34,074 bases of DNA from Deltaproteobacteria bacterium CG_4_9_14_3_um_filter_63_12 (GTDB taxonomy: Bacteria > Myxococcota_A > Bradymonadia > UBA4248 > UM-FILTER-63-12). The stretch is from NCBI GenBank assembly GCA_002789955.1, contig PFUG01000563.1:1-34074 (forward strand), given 5' to 3'. The translations under genes and the position numbers were made by a program. A model generated the notes under the pieces. It was not told the origin of the DNA. It saw only the letters and a program-made list of their open reading frames with translations, and searched no databases. Positions 25,275 through 33,061 of the stretch are shown here, piece after piece. Within the stretch, counting starts at the first letter, position 1; every line of letters begins with the position of its first letter.

Positions 25275-27905
25275 TCACACGCGCCACGCGGAGCCCGCCA
25301 GAGAGCCAATCCGCAACGAGTTCAGCACGACGAGCAACGAGCTGGCGGCCATCGCGCCCGCCGCCACAATGGGATGCAGAATCCCCACCACCGCCAACGG
25401 GATCGCCACCACGTTGTAGAACAACGCCCAGAACAGATTCTGCCAAATCACCGAGCGCGTCTCGGAGGCCAAGCGCATCAGCTCCTCGAGGCGGCTCAGG
25501 TCGTCTCGGACGATAACCACGTCCGCCGTCTCCATGGCGATCTCGGTCCCGCGCCCCATGGACACACCGACCGCCGCTTCGCTCAGCGCCGGCGCGTCGT
25601 TGATGCCGTCGCCGACCATCATCACGCTGCAGCCGCTCGCCTGCAGGGCCCGCACACGCTGCGCCTTGTCCAAAGGCGAAGCGCCGCCCGTCGCCTCACT
25701 CAACCCCAGGCGTGCCGCGACGGCCTGCGTCGTCGCGGGGTCGTCGCCGCTCAGCACCTCGAGTTGCGCCCGCGCCCTGAGCGCCTTCAGCGCCGTTGGA
25801 GCCTCCGCACGCACGGTGTCGCGCAGCACGAAGCCAGCCCGGCAACGCCCGCCCCAAGCGACCCACACCACGCTGTCGCCGCCCGCCTCATAGACCTTCG
25901 CTCGTTGGTCCCAGTCCGGGTCGAGCGTCGACTCGCGCGGGTCAGGTTTCGACCCGTGCGGGTCAGGTTTCGACCCGTGCGGGTCAGGTTTCGACCCGTG
26001 CGGGTCAGGTTTCGACCCGTGCGGGTCATTTTGCGTCGCGCGCGCGTCCTCGGTCACGAACCCTCGGCTGCCGACCCGCACCTCGAAAGTCCCGTCGTCG
26101 CGCTCAACCGTGGCCTCCACCCCGCGCCCCGCGGCCACCTTCAGCCCGCCGTGCGGCCAGAGCGGCAGCGCGCGCTCCCGCGCCCCCCTCACCAGCGCCC
26201 GACCAATCGAATGCTCCGAGTCCACCTCGAGCGATGCGGCCATGGACAACGCCGCGTCACTCGCTGGGCTGTCGTCGGCGAGCACCTCGAGCAGCTCCGG
26301 CCTGCCCTCTGTCAGCGTCCCAGTCTTATCGAACACAATCCGATTGACTCGGGCGAGGGCGTCGATGGTCTCGCCGGAGCGCACCAGCACGCCGCCTGCG
26401 GTCGCCCGCGTCGAGAAGACCATGACCGCCAACGGCGTCGCCAAGCCCAACGCACACGGACACGAGATCACCAACACCGAGATGGCGCGCAGCAACGCCT
26501 CACCCGGCCCCTCGCCGAGGGCGACCAGCGTCACGGCCGTCAGCACCGACAAGGTCAACACCGCTGGCACGAACACCCCGACCAGCGCGTCCGCAGCGCG
26601 CTGCAGCCTAGGTTTGTGCAGCTGCGCCTCCTCCACCGCCTTGGCGATGCGCGAGACCTTGCTGTCGGCGAGCACGACCGAGACCTCGACCTCGATGACG
26701 CCGACCATGTTGAGGCTGCCGCCGATCACCTCCGCACTGCACTCGCGGTGGACGGGACGCGATTCGCCGGTCAGGTGTGAGACGTCGACCTCGGTCTCGC
26801 CTTTTACGACGAAGCCGTCCAGCGGCACGCGCTCGCCCACTTTGACCAGCAGCCGGTCGCCGGGCTGCAGGGCGGACACCGCCACCAGCTCGCGCCGGTC
26901 GCCGCTCAGCCGCGTGGCCTGCGCGGGCAACAGCTCGGCCAGCAGGTCCATGGCGCGCGAGGCTTTGTTCTTAGCGACCGACTCGATGTAACGGCCCAGC
27001 AGCACCAAGGCCACGATCATGGCGGCCGTGTCGAAGTAGACCTCCCGGCCGCGCAGCAACTGGGCCACGCTGTAGACGTACGCGGAGACCGAGCCCACGG
27101 CGATCAGGACGTCCATATCGAAGCGGCGCGCGCGCAGCCCGCGCAAGGCACTGCGAATGAAGGGCCCGCCCGAGTAGAACACGACCGGCGCCGAGAGCCC
27201 CAAGCCCAACAGCTCGAAGACTCGCCGCGTGGCAGCAGAGATGCCTTCGAAGTAGCCCGCGTAGAGCGCCGCCGTGTACATCATCAGCTGCGACGCGAAG
27301 AAGGCGGCGGTACCGAAGCGGATGAGCAACTCGCGGCTCTCAGACTGACGGCTGGCGCTGCGCTCCGAGACTACGTTGGGCTTGGGCGAGTAGCCTGTGG
27401 AGCGGATGCGCGCGACGATGGTCCCGACGTCGGTCTCGTCCGCAGCCCAGCGAATCGTCGCCACGTGCGTCGCGTAGTTGACCCGGGCGTAGCGCACGCC
27501 TTCGGTCTTGAGCAGCACCTTCTCGTTGAGCCAAACGCAAGACGCGCAGTGGATGCCGTCGATGGCGACGTCGAGCTCGCGCTCCTCGCCGTCGCCGCGC
27601 ACGTAAGCTTCGAAGGCGTAGGCGCTGTCGGCCTCGTCGAAGCGAGGGCGCTCGGCCTCGCTGGCGCTGCGTTTCGCGTAGAACGACTCCAGCCCCTCAG
27701 CGTGAATGAAGGCGTAGACGGCTCGGCACCCTGTGCAGCAGAAGCGCAGCGTCTGCTCGCCTTGTTCACGGACGACGTCCAACCCCCGCGGGATGGGCTC
27801 GTGGCAGTGGTGGCAGGGGTCTGCTTTTGCGGGCAGGGACGCAGCGGGCTCGCCTGGCGCGCGAACTCGCCGAGTTCGACGAGTTCTAATTGATGGCTCA
27901 GCCAT
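25275..27905 (-). CDS. ccoI: Copper-type P1B ATPase of the CcoI/FixI group
   Basis: An 876-residue CPx P-type ATPase that moves Cu(I) from the cytoplasm; CcoI/FixI members serve assembly of cbb3 cytochrome oxidase. The N-terminal ribbon has CHHC (31-34) and FCCTGC (55-60), diagnostic of this group. HMA metal site GIHCASC at 118-124; TGES phosphatase loop 379-382; CPC at 482-484; DKTGT with phosphorylated D526; GDGIND 765-770. The usual HP motif is HS (565-566). Residues 627-661 contain DPHGSKP repeated four times plus one degenerate copy, inserted in the nucleotide-binding region. ATG 27905 overlaps the previous gene by 8 bases, so it is coupled to the SafE-like gene. No ccoN/O/P or ccoS is in the window. 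Confidence 0.92.
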   Translation of the reverse strand: MAEPSIRTRRTRRVRAPGEPAASLPAKADPCHHCHEPIPRGLDVVREQGEQTLRFCCTGCRAVYAFIHAEGLESFYAKRSASEAERPRFDEADSAYAFEAYVRGDGEERELDVAIDGIHCASCVWLNEKVLLKTEGVRYARVNYATHVATIRWAADETDVGTIVARIRSTGYSPKPNVVSERSASRQSESRELLIRFGTAAFFASQLMMYTAALYAGYFEGISAATRRVFELLGLGLSAPVVFYSGGPFIRSALRGLRARRFDMDVLIAVGSVSAYVYSVAQLLRGREVYFDTAAMIVALVLLGRYIESVAKNKASRAMDLLAELLPAQATRLSGDRRELVAVSALQPGDRLLVKVGERVPLDGFVVKGETEVDVSHLTGESRPVHRECSAEVIGGSLNMVGVIEVEVSVVLADSKVSRIAKAVEEAQLHKPRLQRAADALVGVFVPAVLTLSVLTAVTLVALGEGPGEALLRAISVLVISCPCALGLATPLAVMVFSTRATAGGVLVRSGETIDALARVNRIVFDKTGTLTEGRPELLEVLADDSPASDAALSMAASLEVDSEHSIGRALVRGARERALPLWPHGGLKVAAGRGVEATVERDDGTFEVRVGSRGFVTEDARATQNDPHGSKPDPHGSKPDPHGSKPDPHGSKPDPRESTLDPDWDQRAKVYEAGGDSVVWVAWGGRCRAGFVLRDTVRAEAPTALKALRARAQLEVLSGDDPATTQAVAARLGLSEATGGASPLDKAQRVRALQASGCSVMMVGDGINDAPALSEAAVGVSMGRGTEIAMETADVVIVRDDLSRLEELMRLASETRSVIWQNLFWALFYNVVAIPLAVVGILHPIVAAGAMAASSLLVVLNSLRIGSLAGSAWRV
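25923..26027 (-). repeat. Five-copy 21-base tandem repeat inside ccoI
   Basis: Four nearly identical 21-base units and one diverged unit encode DPHGSKP repeats (last unit DPRESTL). The unit contains CGACCCG/CGGGTC-type self-complementary sequence. A multiple-of-three unit keeps the frame whatever the copy number, so the array can expand or contract without killing the gene. Confidence 0.95.
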
Positions 27906-28578
27906 GCACCGCCCTCACGACGAAGAGGACGCCAGTGACGACGACGATCAGCCCGGCGAATCGCTGCAACACCGAGCGCGTCCGCGCCCGCATCGAGGAC
28001 GCGGCGACGCCGATGCCCATGACCGTGGGGAGGGTCCCCAATCCGAACAAGAACAAGATCGAGGCGCCTTTCAGCCAGGCCCAGACTGGGTGTCCGGCGT
28101 CGGCCCCGGCGCCGATGGCGGCGACGAATGCCGAGTAGAGCAGACCGCAGGGCAGCAGGCCCCAGAACATGCCGATGCTGAACGCGGCGCCTAGGCCGCG
28201 GGCGTTGGCGAAGAGCTTCAGCGCGCCGCTCAACGGCGAGTGCAAACGGGGAACGAGGCGCGCGAGCCCAGGGACGCCGAGGGTGACGAGGCCGCCGACG
28301 ATCATGACCAGGCCGGCGACGATGAGCGTCACCTCCTGCAGGCCGGCGATGGCGACCAGGCCCAGCAGGGCGCCGGCCGCGGCCAAGACGCCGCCGATGA
28401 AGGCGTACGCGAGCAGGCGGCCCAGGTTCATGAGCAGCTGCGCGCGCCACTTGTGCTCGACGAAGCGCGGCGCCAGCGCGATGGCCAGCGGCCCGCACAT
28501 GCCGGAGCAGTGCCCGACGCCGCCGAGCAAGCCCGTGGTGAACATCAGCGCGTAGACCGATTCATCGAACGAGATCAA
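27898..28578 (-). CDS. SafE/DsbD-like membrane protein of the cco assembly cluster
   Basis: A 226-residue inner-membrane protein with about six helices, matching the sulfite-exporter TauE/SafE or DsbD_2 family often found next to fixI/ccoI. The hallmark is GGVGHCSGMCGPL near residues 16-28, with paired Cys and a Met likely to handle copper or thiols; GLGTLPTVMG and a late helix follow. I chose TTG 28578 because GGAG lies 7 bases upstream and the start then overlaps the preceding stop (28562) by 17 bases, typical coupling; ATG 28641 gives a polar, unrelated N-terminus. It overlaps ccoI by 8 bases. A role in copper delivery for heme-copper oxidase assembly is inferred from context. Confidence 0.85.
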   Translation of the reverse strand: MISFDESVYALMFTTGLLGGVGHCSGMCGPLAIALAPRFVEHKWRAQLLMNLGRLLAYAFIGGVLAAAGALLGLVAIAGLQEVTLIVAGLVMIVGGLVTLGVPGLARLVPRLHSPLSGALKLFANARGLGAAFSIGMFWGLLPCGLLYSAFVAAIGAGADAGHPVWAWLKGASILFLFGLGTLPTVMGIGVAASSMRARTRSVLQRFAGLIVVVTGVLFVVRAVHG

Positions 28579-29011
28579 ACAGGAACTCCGTCTCGCCGTG
28601 CCCAGGAACGAGCACTTTGGCTCGCCACAAGGTGCCACCACTGCCGCACGCCGTCACGGTCCCTGTGCCGAGGTAGGAGCGGGGACCGGCTTTCAGGCTG
28701 ACGACGTTCTTGCCCATGTTCATCGCCGGCATATTCAGGTCGATTTCGATGCCGTCGACGTCGACGCGGCCACCGTCGAGGGTGACCTCGAACTGCAAGG
28801 GCACGTACGGCTTGATGGGGCGCGGAGTGAGGTCGAGGCGGACCTCGAGGCCGTCGACATTCTTGCTGCATGGCGAGGTGTTCAGCGAGCATTCTCCTGG
28901 CTCGTCGTGGGCGGTGTCGGCGTCTGAGTGGGGCCACAAGCGCACGGCCGCGAAAACGAGGACGCCCAGCACGAACAGGTTCACCGCGATGGTTCCTAGG
29001 CGTTTCTTCAT
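28562..29011 (-). CDS. YtkA/FixH-like membrane-anchored protein with Met-rich motif
   Basis: A 149-residue protein with one N-terminal anchor helix (8-24) and a periplasmic beta domain. The segment EIDLNMPAMNMGKN is a Met-rich loop of the kind seen in YtkA-like domains (MPAM), well suited to binding Cu(I); two Cys sit near residues 41 and 47. It starts at ATG 29011, whose last two bases form the upstream TGA stop (ATGA), and ends within the SafE-like gene's start region. Position 1-3 before SafE and ccoI suggests a copper chaperone or assembly helper for the same oxidase-maturation set. FixH itself seems to be the broken gene just upstream. Exact family membership is not certain. Confidence 0.75.
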   Translation of the reverse strand: MKKRLGTIAVNLFVLGVLVFAAVRLWPHSDADTAHDEPGECSLNTSPCSKNVDGLEVRLDLTPRPIKPYVPLQFEVTLDGGRVDVDGIEIDLNMPAMNMGKNVVSLKAGPRSYLGTGTVTACGSGGTLWRAKVLVPGHGETEFLFDLVR

Positions 29012-29136
29012 GGCTCGTGCTCTGCTTTGACGACGCTGGCGTGGATTGTGACGGGGCGCTCGAAGTCGAGGTCCTTGCCGTCGAGCCGCACGTGGAAGAT
29101 GGCGAGCCAGTTGCCTGGACGAAAAGCCAGATAATC
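29008..29136 (-). pseudogene. C-terminal piece of a fixH-like gene
   Basis: Read back from a TGA at 29008-29010 (overlapping the next ATG as ATGA), the minus strand gives DYLAFRPGNWLAIFHVRLDG, KDLDFERPVTI, HASVVKAEHEP, with strong GC at third codon positions. The pattern 'Y-x-x-x-R-P-G-N-W-L' followed by a beta hairpin is like the end of FixH/CcoH. Upstream of about 29137 the frame turns into Arg/Pro-rich nonsense, and no start exists. The matching earlier part of the gene seems to lie inverted next to it (29148-29280). FixH is a membrane-anchored helper of the FixG-H-I-S set. Confidence 0.5.
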
Positions 29137-29147
29137 TCGGCTGCGAT

Positions 29148-29280
29148 GGCGGCGCTCTGGTCGAAAAGGTCGTGGTCGACGAGCCCGCAGGCAAGCTCGA
29201 CATCGTCTTCCACGACCTCGGCGGCCCCCTCGACGCCGAGGCCACCGTCACCGAGGAGACGCCGCTCAAGACTCACCGCG
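29148..29280 (+). pseudogene. Inverted middle piece of a fixH-like gene
   Basis: In the frame of 29148 the plus strand reads GGALVEKVVVDEPAGKLDIV, then FHDLGGPLDAEATVTEETPL, KTH, with almost every third base G or C, unlike the other frames. 'DLGGPLDAEATV' fits the FixH/YtkA-type strand pattern 'D-x-x-G-x-P-L-x-x-A-x-V'. It has no start and runs into the dmeF stop region (29266), closing at 29300. Together with the minus-strand fragment ending at 29136 it suggests one gene split by a local inversion. An independent gene fragment is the alternative. Confidence 0.4.
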
Positions 29281-30210
29281 GTCGTACACCTCGACCGTAA
29301 CGTGGACAAGGTCTTCGTAGGTTGCGAGCAGCGCCTTGTAATGCTCCGGGTCTTGGGGCGCCTCGCTGACCACCGAGACGATGGCGGCGAGGTGCCTTGG
29401 GCCCACTCGCCAGACATGGAGATCCGCCACACGGTTGTCGGCATCGGCCTCGAGGGTGCCCCGGATGGCCGTGAGTCGTGCGGACGGCACCTCGGCATCG
29501 AGCAAGACGCCGCCTGTGTCACGGAGCAACCCATAGGACCAGCGCGCGATGACGATTGCCCCAACGATCCCCATGGCCGGGTCCATCCAGACCCAGCCCA
29601 GGTGCTTGCCCGCGATGAGCGCGACGATGGCCAGAACCGACGTCATTGCGTCTGCCATCACGTGCAAGTAGGCGCCACGTAGGTTGTGGTCGTGGTGCTC
29701 GTGATGGTGGTGCTCTGCGTGCTCATCGTCATGGCTGTGGCCATGCTCGTGAGGGTGCTCGCGCAAAATGAAGGCGCTGACGAGGTTGACGATGAGACCG
29801 ATCACGGCGACGGCGATGGCCTGATCAAAGCGGATGGAGACTGGCGAGGCCACCCGAATGACGCTCTCGCCGAAGACCAGAATCGCGACGACGGCGAGGC
29901 CTATTGCGCTTGCGAAGCCACCCAGGGCTCCGACTTTGCCAGTGCCGAAGCTGTAACGCGGGTCGTCGGCGTGTCGCCTTGCGTAAACATAGGCGAAGAC
30001 GGTGATCCCGAGTGCCGCCGCGTGGGTGCCCATGTGCCAGCCATCGGCGAGCAAGGCCATGGAGCCGAAGATCATCCCAGCAGCGATCTCCACGGTCATC
30101 ATCGTTGCGGTCAGGCCAATCACCCACCACGTGCGGCTCTCCGCGCCCTTCCGTTCGGCGGTCCCGAAGGTGTGGGGGTGCCGCCAGCGAGCCAGGTTGG
30201 CTGTGTTCAT
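29266..30210 (-). CDS. dmeF: CDF cation exporter DmeF
   Basis: A 314-residue cation diffusion facilitator exporting divalent metal (Co/Ni, perhaps Zn) from the cytoplasm in exchange for protons. Started at ATG 30210 (GAGAG upstream), giving the DmeF N-terminus RWRHPHTFG; in-frame ATGs at 30261 and 30273 add unrelated residues. Six helices: helix 2 carries H59 and H63 in DGWHMGTH, helix 5 H183 and D187 in HVMADAMTS. A His-rich cytoplasmic loop lies at 152-175 between helices 4 and 5, and a C-terminal cytoplasmic domain follows (about 225-314). The close match in helix 2 and YSFGTGKVG to DmeF separates it from ZitB/CzcD. It is on the same strand as, but broken from, the cco set. Confidence 0.9.
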   Translation of the reverse strand: MNTANLARWRHPHTFGTAERKGAESRTWWVIGLTATMMTVEIAAGMIFGSMALLADGWHMGTHAAALGITVFAYVYARRHADDPRYSFGTGKVGALGGFASAIGLAVVAILVFGESVIRVASPVSIRFDQAIAVAVIGLIVNLVSAFILREHPHEHGHSHDDEHAEHHHHEHHDHNLRGAYLHVMADAMTSVLAIVALIAGKHLGWVWMDPAMGIVGAIVIARWSYGLLRDTGGVLLDAEVPSARLTAIRGTLEADADNRVADLHVWRVGPRHLAAIVSVVSEAPQDPEHYKALLATYEDLVHVTVEVYDRGES

Positions 30211-30333
30211 TCGTTTCTCTCTCAAACCCAGTCTGCGGGCCGCCATCGAGGGGGTCATCCTCCTGGTCATCAATGGGGCTGAACCGCTGGAGAACCTACC
30301 GCAATAGTATCCAGCTCGCCAAGTGAGACCGGC

Positions 30334-32427
30334 TCAGGGACAGAGCTCCAGCCGCAACCACTGCACTCGCTCTTCGGCCGCCATCTCGACGTACAGTCCG
30401 TCCCTGAGTTCTTGTCCGGAGAGGCACGCGGCGACGGGCTCGCCGCCGAAGACGTCGACGAGCTGGTAGCGTGCGGAGCGGTCGATGAGCAGGGCGTCGC
30501 CCAGGCCGTCGGGCAGTTGGTAGCGTTGTGCCACTTGCTGGCGCCACAAATTATGCAAGGCGAAGACGACGTTGCCATCCTGGCTCCACTTCACCATGGC
30601 CAGGATGCGCGAATCGATGTTCCCGTCCGCCGTGCGCAAGAACGCTCGGTCGGAAGCGATCAGGGCGCGGTTCTCGGGCGCTAAGCGCGCCTCGATCAGG
30701 GAGCGGTAGAGCTCGGTGATGGCCGGACCGTCCGCACGAAACTGGTCGGTCCCCTCGAAGCGGGATCGCAGCACATCGGAGCGACGGAAGCTCAGTTGCC
30801 ATGCCTCGCCGAACTCCTGCCCCATCAGCAGCATGGGGGTTGACCAGGTCGCCGCGCCGATGCCCCAGAAGCCCGCGCCGGTTTCGGCATCGAAGCCTGC
30901 GCCATCGAGCAGACGGCGCTCGTCGTGGGTCTCCAGCGCCGTCATCACGTAGGTCTCACCGCCGAAGCGGTCCATCGTGCGCAGCACGTCTTCTACATGG
31001 GCAGCGTCTTTGTTCGTGACGTTGCGGCCGGCCATGTCGTGGACGTAGCCCTCGGTCATGATGTCGACCACCTTGGAGATCTCTTTCTGATCCCAGAACT
31101 CCTCGGCCAGATAGACGGGCTGCGGCTGCCCGCGGCGCATGGCGTAGTAGTTGACCTTGGAGAGGATGTAGTACCACTCCATGGCGGCCAGTCCGTTGGT
31201 GTACTCCGCGCTGTGGTCCAAGCGGAACCCGCCTACGCCACGCGAGACCCAGGTGTTGAGCACCCGGAAGAGGTACTCGCGGTTGCGCAGGAAGGTCTCG
31301 GAGTACGCAGCATTCGTTTGCTGGTGGTAGAGGAACTTCACGTCGCGCCACTCGTTCGAGTAGGTATCCGAGGCACTCTTCGCAGGATCCCAGCGGTTGG
31401 CGCCCAAAAAGAAGCCAGGCACACCCTGCTCGAGGGTTTCGGCGTTGCAGGAGAAGTCCTTCCGCTCGGCGTCGGTGGTGACTCGCCACATGGAGAACGC
31501 GCGCACCAAGTGCTGACCGCTCAGGTTGGGACACCGCGCCTCGAACTCCTTGAAACGCTTGGCCTCTGCCGAACTAGCGGCGACGAGCTGGTCGAGCTCG
31601 GCGGACGCGTCGAGCACGTCGGGATAGAGCAACGCATCGTCGTAGGTCGCCTCGAAGTCCCAGAACTTCTCGTAGGAGGCCCCTGCGGCGAGCCGCTCGT
31701 GGACTGGTACGGCCCCCTTGGTGTCGTAGTAGAGGTAGTTGTGACCGAAGTGATTGAAGGCCACGTCGAGAAGGACGGTCATGTGGCGTGAGGCCGCTTC
31801 GGCGATGACGGCGCCCAACGAGTCGTCGGCCCAACAAGGCTCCGCCGAGCTCTCGTCGCGCTCGGCCAGGCTGCAGGCTCGCCCGAGGCTTCCCCGAGCG
31901 TGCATATAGTCACGCACGGCGTAGGGCGAACCCAAGTTGTCGCAGGCGCTGGGGAGCTCCCAGGTCGCGTTGTTGGGGAAGATGGGCATGAGCCACAGCG
32001 CGTTGGCGCCAACCTTCTCGTCGATGTAACGGACGGTGATGCCCTCGCGGTAGTCGGCGGTGTCCTCGAGCAGGTCGTCGAGGGTGCCGAGGCGAATACG
32101 CTCGAGGTCCGCGATGGTCGAGCAGGAGCCGGTCTCCGCCTGGTATTTGACCTTCGGTGCGACCTTCTGCAGGCAGGCCGTGCGCTGCCAGTCGGCACCG
32201 AGCTGCGGATCACAGGCGTTGGCGGTGCGGGCCTGGACCTCATAGAGCACGAGGCCGCCCGCCGCAGCGTTGAGGGCCATGGCCTGCGCAGGGCTGTCGG
32301 CCTTGCCGCCAGGGTTGGTGTCGGACCAGGCGTCAACGCTGTCTTGCGAGGGGTCGCTCTCGTCGCAGGAGAACAGCGACACAGACGCCAATACCACCAG
32401 AACGTAGACGGGGAGAAGACTGCGCAT
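30334..32427 (-). CDS. Lipoprotein glycoside hydrolase family 13 (alpha-amylase-like)
   Basis: A 697-residue lipoprotein from ATG 32427 (GGAGG upstream); signal with lipobox LFSC (C21), then a short Asp/Ser stalk holding NPGGKADS at 39-45, a tag often seen in lipoproteins of related bacteria. The (beta/alpha)8 barrel spans about 60-600. GH13 regions are visible: I DVAFNH (221-226); II GFRLDH with nucleophile D404; III AEEFW with general acid E442 or E443; IV LETHD with stabiliser D502. Between barrel strands are long inserts containing several Cys pairs. The last 100 residues form the C-terminal beta domain. It probably cuts alpha-glucans at the cell surface; substrate and product cannot be stated. 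No sugar transporter is adjacent. Confidence 0.9.
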   Translation of the reverse strand: MRSLLPVYVLVVLASVSLFSCDESDPSQDSVDAWSDTNPGGKADSPAQAMALNAAAGGLVLYEVQARTANACDPQLGADWQRTACLQKVAPKVKYQAETGSCSTIADLERIRLGTLDDLLEDTADYREGITVRYIDEKVGANALWLMPIFPNNATWELPSACDNLGSPYAVRDYMHARGSLGRACSLAERDESSAEPCWADDSLGAVIAEAASRHMTVLLDVAFNHFGHNYLYYDTKGAVPVHERLAAGASYEKFWDFEATYDDALLYPDVLDASAELDQLVAASSAEAKRFKEFEARCPNLSGQHLVRAFSMWRVTTDAERKDFSCNAETLEQGVPGFFLGANRWDPAKSASDTYSNEWRDVKFLYHQQTNAAYSETFLRNREYLFRVLNTWVSRGVGGFRLDHSAEYTNGLAAMEWYYILSKVNYYAMRRGQPQPVYLAEEFWDQKEISKVVDIMTEGYVHDMAGRNVTNKDAAHVEDVLRTMDRFGGETYVMTALETHDERRLLDGAGFDAETGAGFWGIGAATWSTPMLLMGQEFGEAWQLSFRRSDVLRSRFEGTDQFRADGPAITELYRSLIEARLAPENRALIASDRAFLRTADGNIDSRILAMVKWSQDGNVVFALHNLWRQQVAQRYQLPDGLGDALLIDRSARYQLVDVFGGEPVAACLSGQELRDGLYVEMAAEERVQWLRLELCP

Positions 32428-33061
32428 CCCGACCTCCAAGGTCATGTTGAGACACAAGCTGAGTCCTAGCCGCCTACACAGCTCTCGTCAATCCGGGCGG
32501 GGCGACCTCGGGAGACGTCTGCTGCGGTCAGCCGTCTCCCTCGCCCTTCATACGCGCGATCGCGCACTTGCGCGCCATCGCGCACTGCCGGGTTCGCAAA
32601 GCGTTGAGCGACCTGGCTTCTGGTGTGCCGACGAACGCTCGGGCACCGCGACAAGGCCGCCCCAGAGCGGGTCCGTGCCGGACCTTTTCCCGGGTGAGAG
32701 ACCTCGAGGTTTGCAAGGCCTAAGCCTCGATCTTTGATGCGGAGCCTAAACGGAGAAGAGAACTTGCGCCTACCCATCCTCACTGTCCTGCTCGTCGCAC
32801 TTGGGTGGACTCGCTGATGGGGACCGAGCCACCACGCGGGAACGCCATGAGGACCCCGAACGTCAACGCTCAGCCCGGTCGCGTGCGCGCCAACGCGGAC
32901 GCCTTGCCGTTGCCGTCCAGATCGGTGCTGACCTGCGTCGCAGTCATTGGCCCCGTCGTCGTCGAAGACGCAGTCGCGGGCAGTGGTTTGGCGGTTGTTG
33001 AGCTGGTACGATCCGATCTTCGAGAGTTCCCTCCAACAGAACGTCGCCAAGAGGTGTCGCT
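32428..33061. other. Gene-poor region with hairpin repeat and a stub of a lipoprotein
   Basis: This 634-base gap has no supportable intact gene. It holds the hairpin repeat at 32512, a GCGCGATCGCGC palindrome near 32564 inside a run of short CG-rich direct repeats, and a stub: TTG 32764 after GGAG, encoding the signal-like LRLPILTVLLVALGW and stopping at 32817. The stub looks like the start of a lipoprotein gene lost after its signal. From about 32870 to 33000 the minus strand gives an Asp-rich, calcium-repeat-like reading in two frames, possibly a decayed TSP3-type segment. Confidence 0.45.
32512..32548. repeat. Dispersed hairpin repeat, copy 1
   Basis: GAGACG (32512-32517) and CGTCTC (32533-32538) form an outer stem, with inner GCTG and CAGC arms around CGGT. 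The conserved block extends to about 32548. A second copy at 33723 differs at only two positions over the 37 bases. It sits downstream of the GH13 gene start region, in intergenic DNA. Confidence 0.75.

Noticed and set aside
25374..26780. 468-codon plus-strand frame opposite ccoI
   Set aside because: His/Arg-rich shadow of the ATPase gene, with no recognisable protein feature.
30243..30262. GGGGG tract flanked by short AT-containing arms upstream of dmeF, resembling RcnR/DmeR-type sites
   Set aside because: The dyad is weak, no regulator gene is adjacent, and no core promoter could be placed around it.
32564..32575. GCGCGATCGCGC palindrome, recalling the cyanobacterial HIP1 octamer
   Set aside because: A single occurrence in CG-rich DNA is not evidence for such an element.
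32466..33050. Minus-strand 194-codon frame in the gap before the Cys-rich lipoprotein
   Set aside because: No ribosome site, Arg-rich filler sequence, and it crosses the hairpin repeat; only a short Asp-rich stretch looks protein-like.
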